NCBI GenBank assembly: GCA_023474015.1
Contig: JAMCYN010000124.1
Span: 1 to 8,372 of the forward strand
Origin: Armatimonadota bacterium
GTDB taxonomy: Bacteria; Armatimonadota; UBA5829
Direction: 5' to 3'
DNA: 8,372 nt
Shown here: one piece after another, positions 1 through 5,451 of the stretch
Layout of the letters: each line of letters opens with the position of its first letter
Position numbering within the stretch: position 1 is the first letter of the stretch
Program-made: the position numbers and the translations under genes
Notes under the pieces: model-generated
The model's database searches: none
Seen by the model: only the letters and a program-made list of their open reading frames with translations
Told to the model about the DNA's origin: nothing

Positions 1-90
1 TGGAGAGCCCGGAAGGGAATTTCATCACGAAAGCCCGAAAGAACCGAAAACCAGAAATAGGGTGAGCAGTTGGCGTATGGGCTGCATATT

Positions 91-112
91 CCCTCTCCCC
101 CGGGGGAGAGGG
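91..112. repeat. Perfect 22-bp palindrome, dispersed-repeat type
   Basis: CCCTCTCCCCC is followed directly by its exact reverse complement GGGGGAGAGGG, and the sequence continues with CTAGGGTGAGGGGG to about 126. This combination (a C-rich/G-rich palindrome followed by 'CTAGGGTGAGGG') is a familiar dispersed intergenic repeat in many bacterial genomes, and its translation gives the typical spurious 'PSPLPRGRG' peptide. The palindrome is directly visible. Its membership of a repeat family is from memory, not from a search. Confidence 0.75.
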
Positions 113-192
113 CTAGGGTGAGGGGGAGACGCAGTAATCAGCCGCAAGCCCTCAACCGCTCCGGAAATCCCGAAACCGCCGACTTCAGGTTC

Positions 193-217
193 GTTTCGGG
201 AACAAGCTTCCCGAAAC
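193..217. repeat. Inverted repeat, 10-bp arms, 5-base loop
   Basis: GTTTCGGGAA (193-202) and TTCCCGAAAC (208-217) are perfect reverse complements separated by CAAGC. No run of T follows on either strand, so a classical intrinsic terminator is unlikely. It lies between two other palindromic elements and probably belongs to the same repeat-rich intergenic block. Confidence 0.7.
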
Positions 218-268
218 ACCGACTACCCAGCATGCTGAGCCCCGTCGAAGCACGCGGTCAAGTCTTGC

Positions 269-302
269 TGTTGGGTGGCGATTTCCGAATCGCCACCCAA
301 CA
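269..302. repeat. 15-bp perfect inverted repeat with UCCG loop
   Basis: TGTTGGGTGGCGATT (269-283) pairs perfectly with AATCGCCACCCAACA (288-302) around the four-base loop TCCG. In RNA copied from the plus strand the loop would read UCCG, which fits the stable UNCG tetraloop pattern, although the closing pair is U-A rather than the preferred C-G. No T-run follows, so it is not a standard terminator. It could be a REP-like element, an RNA-processing or stability hairpin, or the 3' end of an upstream transcript. Confidence 0.75.
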
Positions 303-408
303 TAAGGTGACGTTTGATGTGGGGCTTACGATTGACGAGTTCCGGGCGCGACTTTAGATCGCAAAATATCTGTAAGTGAGCAAGATGTCGCGGAATTTCA
401 CGTCAGAG

Positions 409-414
409 TATAAT
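409..414 (+). promoter_or_regulatory. Perfect -10 box (TATAAT) for the caspase-lectin gene
   Basis: TATAAT matches the sigma-70 -10 consensus exactly. No good -35 hexamer lies 16-18 bases upstream (the region reads roughly TGTCGC), so the promoter may depend on an activator or be weak. Transcription would begin near 420, leaving an untranslated leader of about 26 bases that contains the GGGGAGG ribosome-binding site. The box overlaps the upstream TTG codon at 414, which argues against translation starting there. Confidence 0.55.
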
Positions 415-446
415 TGAAGTCCAGACTTCTACCGGGGAGGCTTGCT

Positions 447-3182
447 GTGTTTAGAAAGCTGCTTTTGGCCGCGGTTTTGTTCGTATGGATAGCTACTGCC
501 GCGGCGTGCGATAACGCGCCAAGAGTGTGGGTGGTCGCTGTGGGGGTGAACAAGTATATCCGCCCACTAAACGCGCTGCCGAAGGCTGCCGAGGGAGCGC
601 AGAAAGTTGCCGAGGCACTTGCGGGCGCCAGGCCGCAATCGACCGACATCACGCTCCTCACGCCCGACTCCGACGACGAATCACTGCAACCCACGAAGGC
701 GAACGTCGTTCGCACCCTGACCCAACTTGCTCAAAACGTGAAACCCAACGACCTGGTTATATTCTACTTTGGCGGGCACGGCATCGAGCAGGACGGCCAG
801 CAATTTCTACTCACCAAAGAGGCCGACCTTTCGAGCCCCGACGGCATAATCGCTAGCACGATCTCCCTGAGCTGGCTTCGCAAGAAAATGGAGTCACTTC
901 CGTGCAGCGGACGGCTGCTGCTTTTGGACGCGTGCCGGGAGACGCTTGAGTCATTGAAAGTCACTGGCGGAGTCGGTCAGCCCGCCCCAATCACCAGGGA
1001 TTTTCTTCTGTCCGGCGGTGGATGGCAGACTCAGCCCGGTAAGGCGTCCGTCACGTTCTTCGGGTGCGGCGAGGGCGAGAAGGTCTATCACGGCAAGAAC
1101 GGCTCCTTCTTCACGGAGGCGCTGGTGGAGGGCATCGCCGGCAAGGCAAAGGACGCAGACGGCCAGGTGACGCTGAAATCGCTCGCGGACTATGTGCGCG
1201 GGCGCGTACCGCAGGATGTACACCGGGAATTTGGCGAGTCCGCGAAGCAGGAGCCGGTATTGAAGGGGGTCGGCAAGGGGATAGTGCTCCGGCCATCGCC
1301 CGGCTACGTGGCGTGCTTCAAGTTTGACGGAGAGTACGGCGATCTGTTCGCGGAGACGGTGCAAACGAGGCTCGCGGCTTCGGGGGAGTTGCATCTGGTG
1401 GAACGGTCGGCGCTTGCGAGCGTGATGAAAGAGCTGAAGCTGCAGGATATGGGAATCACCGACCCCAGCACCGCGAAGAAGCTCGGGAAGCTGGTCAATG
1501 CGAAGTACGTGGTCGCGGGGTCGTCGAAGAAGGGACCGGATGGCAGGCTGCATGTGACGGCTCGCATGGTGGCGGTCGAGACCGGGCGGGATGTGCCGGG
1601 TGTGGCGGCCGAGTGCGATGTCGAGCCATCCGATTGGAAGCCCGGGGTCGCGCAGATGGCCGATGATCTGCTCGGGCGGATGAATGGTTCGGTCTTGCCG
1701 AGGGAGGTCGCGTCGGGTAATGCCCCTCTGAAGACGAAGCAGGCGAAGATCCCCGCGAGCGCCGTTCAGTGGCGGATAGAGGATGGAGGCAACGGACACT
1801 ACTACCTGGTGGTCGGCATGTCTGGACTCATTAAGTGGCCGGAAGCCAAGGCGGCGGCGGAACGCGCGGGTGGTTATCTTGCAACCATCACATCCGCCGC
1901 CGAGAACGATTTCGTGTTCAGCCTGGCGGAAAAGAATGACAAAGCCTGGGCGAGATACAAAGAATCGAACATAGGGCCTTGGCTGGGCGGGCGGCGTCCT
2001 CCCGAGGAGCCTGAAGCCGACAAGGGCTGGACCTGGGTGACCGGGGAGCCATTCACTTACACCAACTGGGCTCCCGACCAGCCGAACAATACCCTGGGAA
2101 TCGAGAATTGCCTGCACTACCTAGGGTTGGGTGACGGCAAGAGCAACCAGTGGAATGACCTCTACGAGCTTTCTGAAACCCACGGTTACGTGATGGAATG
2201 CAACCCTTCGCCAACATCCGGAGCTGAGCCGCCAAAGAGCGCAAAGATACCCACGGACGCTGTTCAGTGGCGGGCAGAGGACGGAGGCAACGGGCACTAT
2301 TACGAGGCGATAACAGTCGATGGGCGCGGTCCCGGGATCACGTGGCAGGGGGCCTCGGGCATGGCCGACGCACTAGGGGGCTATCTGGTCACAATAACCT
2401 CGAAGGCGGAGAATGAATTCGTGACGGCGCTGATCTGGAAAGACAACAAGACCAACCGTTACTTCCTCGGCGGTTCACGCATGGCACCCGGCAGCCCTGA
2501 TTGGCAGTGGGTCACTGGCGAACCTTTTGCATATGCGTCATGGGCGCCCGGATGCCCGGACGGCGGCGCGACCAACCAGGATCGGCTGAACTACGACAGG
2601 GACTATGGGTGGGATGATATCCAGAGCACCCAGCCGCTTTGGGGTTACTTGGTCGAATGGGGCCCTTCGGCAGCAGTCAACAGCGAGCCTCTGAAGGGGG
2701 TTAATATCCCGACGGACGCTATCCAGTGGCGGATACAAGACGGGGGCAACGGGCATTATTACCAGGCCGTTCCGACTCCCGGGCGAATCACCTGGAAAGA
2801 CGCTCAGGAGATCGCGGCGTCAAAGGGAGGCTACCTGGCGACAGTTACGTCTGCGGCTGAGAACCAGTTCGTCTTCAGCGTTGCAAAGGAAGTCGACGCG
2901 TGCTGGCACGACGTCCCCGCGTACGACTTCTCTCTTGGGCCGTGGCTCGGCGGGTGTCGAGAGCCCGGGGCGGCGGACATCAAGATGGGGTGGCGTTGGG
3001 ACAATGGTGAGCCGTTCAAATATACGGCTTGGGCGATGGGACAACCAAGCAGCGATAATGGGGAGGATCGGATCCAATATGCGGGCCGGGGCGTCGTGAA
3101 GGCTGCCACCTGGAACGACGTTGCCGGAGAGTCCGCGATGTGGGGTTACGTGATCGAGTGGGGCTCTCCAGCCGGCAAGTAA
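447..3182 (+). CDS. Secreted caspase-like protein with CsgG/FlgO-like domain and three C-type lectin-like domains
   Basis: This 911-residue protein starts at GTG 447, which has GGGGAGG (434-440) six bases upstream; the in-frame TTG at 414 overlaps a TATAAT box. Residues 1-20 form a signal peptide ending TAAA before Cys21, so it may be a lipoprotein, although the lipobox is weak. Residues 26-280 form a peptidase C14 (caspase/metacaspase-like) domain, with the catalytic pair seen as His111 in YFGGHGIE and Cys163 in LLLDACRE, so it is probably active. Residues 285-412 resemble the CsgG/FlgO family (LVERSALASVMKEL, then AKKLGKLVNAKYVVAGSS). Three tandem C-type lectin-like domains follow at about 434-585, 600-738 and 753-905, each with the GGYLxTxTSxAEN, LGG, W-x-W-x-x-GEPF and WND/WDD signatures. 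The likely role is an envelope-anchored or exported protein that binds glycans or surfaces and cleaves protein. The target is unknown. It converges on the chagasin gene 13 bases away. Confidence 0.88.
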   Translation: MFRKLLLAAVLFVWIATAAACDNAPRVWVVAVGVNKYIRPLNALPKAAEGAQKVAEALAGARPQSTDITLLTPDSDDESLQPTKANVVRTLTQLAQNVKPNDLVIFYFGGHGIEQDGQQFLLTKEADLSSPDGIIASTISLSWLRKKMESLPCSGRLLLLDACRETLESLKVTGGVGQPAPITRDFLLSGGGWQTQPGKASVTFFGCGEGEKVYHGKNGSFFTEALVEGIAGKAKDADGQVTLKSLADYVRGRVPQDVHREFGESAKQEPVLKGVGKGIVLRPSPGYVACFKFDGEYGDLFAETVQTRLAASGELHLVERSALASVMKELKLQDMGITDPSTAKKLGKLVNAKYVVAGSSKKGPDGRLHVTARMVAVETGRDVPGVAAECDVEPSDWKPGVAQMADDLLGRMNGSVLPREVASGNAPLKTKQAKIPASAVQWRIEDGGNGHYYLVVGMSGLIKWPEAKAAAERAGGYLATITSAAENDFVFSLAEKNDKAWARYKESNIGPWLGGRRPPEEPEADKGWTWVTGEPFTYTNWAPDQPNNTLGIENCLHYLGLGDGKSNQWNDLYELSETHGYVMECNPSPTSGAEPPKSAKIPTDAVQWRAEDGGNGHYYEAITVDGRGPGITWQGASGMADALGGYLVTITSKAENEFVTALIWKDNKTNRYFLGGSRMAPGSPDWQWVTGEPFAYASWAPGCPDGGATNQDRLNYDRDYGWDDIQSTQPLWGYLVEWGPSAAVNSEPLKGVNIPTDAIQWRIQDGGNGHYYQAVPTPGRITWKDAQEIAASKGGYLATVTSAAENQFVFSVAKEVDACWHDVPAYDFSLGPWLGGCREPGAADIKMGWRWDNGEPFKYTAWAMGQPSSDNGEDRIQYAGRGVVKAATWNDVAGESAMWGYVIEWGSPAGK
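1746..3161 (+). repeat. Three tandem C-type lectin-domain repeats within the gene
   Basis: Units begin at 1746, 2244 and 2703, so they are spaced about 498 and 459 bases apart. Each opens with a near-identical motif of the form (K/N)IP-x-x-A-(V/I)-QWR-x-x-DGGNGHYY, clear also at DNA level around 1764, 2262 and 2721. Units 1 and 3 share an insert absent from unit 2, ending in GPWLGG followed by a proline- and acid-rich stretch, so they look more closely related to each other. This is internal duplication of a protein domain, not a mobile repeat. Confidence 0.85.
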
Positions 3183-3195
3183 AGCCGATCCGCAT

Positions 3196-3654
3196 CTATC
3201 TCACCGCCACCTCAAACCTCTGCACCTTCGCGGGCTTGACGTTCTTCTCCCAGGGCCGCGTGTAGTTCAGAGTGATGGTCGCCGTGCCCTTGCCGATAGC
3301 GTTGAACGTCCAGACCTCCGTGCCGCCGCGTCCCGCGAGACCCGAGGCGGACTCGTTGTAGGTCGAGCCGACCAGCTTCACCACTTTCGCGTATGGCGTG
3401 CCCGTAAGCTGCCATCGGTAGCCGGTGGTGTGGTTGGCTTCCAGCTTGATCGTAAACCGGCTCCCGGCCTCGGCGGCGATGGGTATAGCCGAAGTGTCGG
3501 ACTGACTGAACACAGTGGTCACCTCCACCCTGCCTTCGGTCGGGCCTTTTGCAGCCGATTTTGCCTGGCGGCAGGCGACCGGGAACGCCGCGACCGTCAC
3601 GATCACAAGTGCGACTGTCGCCGAAACCCAATACGGATTTACGCGCTTGCTCAT
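3196..3654 (-). CDS. Chagasin-family (I42) cysteine protease inhibitor, exported
   Basis: This 152-residue protein has an N-terminal hydrophobic segment (about residues 9-27) ending FPVAC, so it is exported and perhaps anchored as a lipoprotein at Cys28, although the lipobox is not ideal. The mature part carries all three loops that define chagasin-type inhibitors: N74-HTTGY (the NxTTGY loop), G108-RGG (the GxGG loop) and R133-PW. Characterised chagasins use these loops to block the active-site cleft of papain-family (C1) peptidases, so inhibition of a cysteine protease is well supported while the specific target is not known. ATG 3654 is preceded by a perfect AAGGAGGT. The gene lies 20 bases downstream of the fucosidase and is probably cotranscribed with it. 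It converges with the caspase-like gene, leaving only 13 bases between the two stop codons. Confidence 0.9.
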   Translation of the reverse strand: MSKRVNPYWVSATVALVIVTVAAFPVACRQAKSAAKGPTEGRVEVTTVFSQSDTSAIPIAAEAGSRFTIKLEANHTTGYRWQLTGTPYAKVVKLVGSTYNESASGLAGRGGTEVWTFNAIGKGTATITLNYTRPWEKNVKPAKVQRFEVAVR

Positions 3655-3660
3655 TATGTA

Positions 3661-3668
3661 ACCTCCTT
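3661..3668 (-). promoter_or_regulatory. Strong ribosome-binding site of the inhibitor gene
   Basis: The minus strand reads AAGGAGGT six bases before ATG 3654, a near-perfect anti-16S match. It occupies most of the 20-base gap after the fucosidase stop, so the inhibitor should be translated efficiently from the shared message. It is the strongest Shine-Dalgarno sequence in the window. Confidence 0.85.
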
Positions 3669-3674
3669 GGCGAC

Positions 3675-4982
3675 CTACTTCAAGAATAGCTCGATCACGG
3701 GCACGGTCACGTTCGGCTTTTGGACGGGCAGGGAGAGCGTGAGCGTGTTCTTATCTCTTTTCTCAAATTGCCCTTCGTTGACTAACGGCGCGGCGTCAAA
3801 TCGCACTTCCGACGCGTCGTTCAGAAGTTGAGCATACTCGACCTTGCCCGCGAACCCGTCAAGATGGAGATGCACAAACGGCCACGCAAACACGTGCACA
3901 TATAGCCGCTTCGTGTCGGGATTGTAGGTCAGCCGACAGTCGCGCGGGGCTGTAAATCCCTCCGGAGCGGTGGTGCAGCCATAGATTGACCGCCCGTGCC
4001 GTTTCATCCACTCGCCCATGCCGTTGAGCCTGTCGAGCGCTCGCTCATCGAACTCCCCGCGCCCGGTGGGGCCGACGTTCAGCAGCAAATTGCCGCCCTT
4101 GCTGACCGTGTCGATCAGCATCTGGATGAGCTGGTCCAGGCTTTTCCAGCTCGACTCGTCGCGGTGGTAGCCCCAGGAGCCGGAAAATGTCTGGCACGCC
4201 TCCCACACAACGGGCTGGCCATTGACGGTGACCCACTCGCGCGGTTGGAACTGCTCCGGGGTCTTGACGTCCCATCCGTAATCGAGGTCGAGGCGGTCGT
4301 CCAGGATCACGCCCGGTTGGAGTTCGCGAATTGTTTTCAGCAGCTTCTCGCTTTCCCAGTCTTTGTGCCCCTTGCCGATCCAGCCCTCGGGCTTGCTCGC
4401 GTCCTTGGGATAACTGAAATCGAACCACAATATATCGACCTTGCCGAACTCCGTCAAGAGCTCGCGCACCTGGCCGTGCAGATACTCGGCGTAATTGGCC
4501 TGGTTGCGTCCGGAATTGAGTTTGTCAAAGTCCGGATGATTGCGCATCGAGTGCAGGCTATCGATGGTAAAGTGGGGATGATGCCAGTCGATTAGCGAAT
4601 GGTAGAACCCCACGCGCATCTCGCGCTGCCTGAACGCGTCCACCATAGGCCGCAGCAGGTCGCGCCCGGCGGGGGTGTTGGGGGCCTTATAATCGGTCAG
4701 CTTGGAGTCCCACAGACAGAAGCCTTCGTGGTGCTTACTTGTGATCACGAAGTATTTCATCCCAGCGTTGGACGCCGCCTGAGCCCACAGATCGGGGTCG
4801 TAAAGGTCGGGATCGAAGTGACGAAAGTATTTGTCGTAAACATCGTCCGGGATCTCCTCCCTTTGCTTCACCCACTCGTGCCTGGCGGGCAGAGCGTAAA
4901 GCCCCCAGTGGATAAAAAGCCCGAATCTGTCGCGTACGAACCAGCCGGTGTCGCCGCCGGTCGCTGTCGGAGTCTGTGTCAT
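3675..4982 (-). CDS. Alpha-L-fucosidase, glycoside hydrolase family 29
   Basis: This 435-residue protein hydrolyses terminal alpha-L-fucose from glycans by the retaining GH29 mechanism. Family signatures are visible in order: FGLFIHWGLY (21-30), the SKHHEGFCLWDS segment (82-93), DILWFDF with Asp188 as the expected nucleophile, WEACQTFSGSWGYHRDESSW with Glu261 as a candidate acid/base, and the GGNLLLNVGPTGRGEFDE stretch near 297-313. There is no signal peptide, so it probably acts in the cytoplasm on imported fucosylated oligosaccharides. A short beta-rich C-terminal part follows the catalytic barrel. ATG 4982 has GGGAGA about eight bases upstream. A sigma-70-like promoter lies at 5021-5050, and the inhibitor gene follows 20 bases downstream. 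Substrate linkage cannot be told from sequence alone. Confidence 0.93.
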   Translation of the reverse strand: MTQTPTATGGDTGWFVRDRFGLFIHWGLYALPARHEWVKQREEIPDDVYDKYFRHFDPDLYDPDLWAQAASNAGMKYFVITSKHHEGFCLWDSKLTDYKAPNTPAGRDLLRPMVDAFRQREMRVGFYHSLIDWHHPHFTIDSLHSMRNHPDFDKLNSGRNQANYAEYLHGQVRELLTEFGKVDILWFDFSYPKDASKPEGWIGKGHKDWESEKLLKTIRELQPGVILDDRLDLDYGWDVKTPEQFQPREWVTVNGQPVVWEACQTFSGSWGYHRDESSWKSLDQLIQMLIDTVSKGGNLLLNVGPTGRGEFDERALDRLNGMGEWMKRHGRSIYGCTTAPEGFTAPRDCRLTYNPDTKRLYVHVFAWPFVHLHLDGFAGKVEYAQLLNDASEVRFDAAPLVNEGQFEKRDKNTLTLSLPVQKPNVTVPVIELFLK

Positions 4983-5020
4983 GCCATGCGTCTCCCTGCA
5001 TTTACAAATAGTGCCGCCCC

Positions 5021-5050
5021 ATTATGATTCCGTTCGCGGCACATTGTCAA
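5021..5050 (-). promoter_or_regulatory. Sigma-70-like promoter of the fucosidase-inhibitor operon
   Basis: On the minus strand a perfect TTGACA (5050-5045) is separated by 18 bases from CATAAT (5026-5021), five of six bases matching the -10 consensus. Transcription would start near 5014, giving a leader of about 30 bases before ATG 4982. This is the best-matching promoter in the window. The 160-base interval 4983-5142 is shared with the divergent small membrane-protein gene, whose own promoter is much weaker (a possible TTTCCA at 5075-5080 and CATAAC at 5099-5104). Confidence 0.7.
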
Positions 5051-5142
5051 GACGCGCGCAACGCTGAAGCATCGTTTCCAACATTCTACGTGGTGGTACA
5101 TAACTATGGGGAAGAATCTTTTCCAGTGGGAGGTTGATAGCG

Positions 5143-5451
5143 ATGCGACAATGGTTCATCTGGCTCATCGCCGTGGCGGTCGGCGTTGTAATAGGTTTCA
5201 TGGCCCACAGCCTAATCGGGTTTGCTCGGCCCCCTGGCGCGAGGCTTACCCTCGACCAGGAGATCAGACTGTCCCGTGGCAAGATCGCGGCGCACGACGT
5301 CTACGACGACCATGGCAACCTCATAGTCGCGCAGGGCCAGGAGATCACCACCAGCGTAATCCAGCAGGCGCTTGTGGAAGATGAAATGGAAGAAGTCGCT
5401 CTGGCGGCCGGATTGAGCGGTCATACCCTCAAGAACCACTTCTTCCGATAG
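5143..5451 (+). CDS. Small membrane-anchored protein of unknown function
   Basis: This 102-residue protein has a single transmembrane segment (about residues 4-27, WFIWLIAVAVGVVIGFMAHS), then a basic hinge and a soluble domain. ATG 5143 is preferred over the in-frame TTG at 5134 because GGGAGG (5128-5133) sits nine bases before it and runs up to the TTG. The soluble part contains DVYDDHGNLIVAQGQEITTSVI followed by an acidic stretch and ALAAG. This pattern recalls small beta-barrel segments (a D-x-x-G turn followed by 'G-x-x-I/L-T') found before signalling domains and in PRC-barrel-like proteins, but I do not recognise a family with confidence. Its last 31 bases overlap the 3' end of the convergent acyltransferase gene. 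It is divergent from the fucosidase operon. Function is unknown. Confidence 0.7.
   Translation: MRQWFIWLIAVAVGVVIGFMAHSLIGFARPPGARLTLDQEIRLSRGKIAAHDVYDDHGNLIVAQGQEITTSVIQQALVEDEMEEVALAAGLSGHTLKNHFFR
5421..5451. other. 31-bp convergent overlap of two coding ends
   Basis: The plus-strand small membrane-protein gene ends with TAG at 5449-5451, while the minus-strand acyltransferase ends with TGA at 5423-5421, so 31 bases encode both C-termini (LSGHTLKNHFFR on one strand, YRKKWFLRV on the other). No terminator hairpin is visible here, so the two transcripts must overlap in antisense unless termination is factor-dependent. Confidence 0.75.

Larger units (their letters stand above)
1..413. other. 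Gene-free leader rich in inverted repeats
   Basis: I find no convincing gene here. An open frame covers about 70-357 on the plus strand, but its translation runs straight through the palindromes and has no recognisable domain or Shine-Dalgarno sequence. The stretch instead holds a 22-base palindrome (91-112), a 10-base-arm hairpin (193-217), a segment around 230-251 like the widespread 'TTCGACxxGCTCAGCATG' class of dispersed repeats, and a 15-base-arm hairpin (269-302). The last 100 bases contain the promoter of the downstream gene. This looks like an intergenic landing zone for REP-type sequences. No transposase is present in the window. Confidence 0.7.

Noticed and set aside
269..302. Intrinsic transcription terminator
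   Set aside because: The hairpin is strong but no T-run follows on either strand and no gene ends just before it in the window.
70..357. Plus-strand open frame of 95 codons in the leader region
   Set aside because: It reads through three palindromic elements, gives the typical repeat-derived peptide (PSPPGERARVRG), lacks a ribosome-binding site and shows no domain.
951..2117. Minus-strand open frame of 388 codons inside the caspase-lectin gene
   Set aside because: It lies wholly antisense to a gene with clear domains. Its Arg/Leu/Pro/His-rich translation is typical of the shadow of GC-rich coding DNA, and no domain is visible.
1746..3161. Variable region of a diversity-generating retroelement
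   Set aside because: C-type lectin-fold targets, sometimes with caspase-like domains, are known for these systems, but no reverse transcriptase or near-identical template repeat is present in the window. The three units diverge at all kinds of sites rather than at adenines only.
3183..3195. Bidirectional terminator between the convergent caspase-like and inhibitor genes
   Set aside because: Only 13 bases separate the stop codons, and no hairpin is visible there.
3996..4595. Plus-strand open frame of 199 codons opposite the fucosidase
   Set aside because: It is antisense to the conserved GH29 core, with no family signature of its own.
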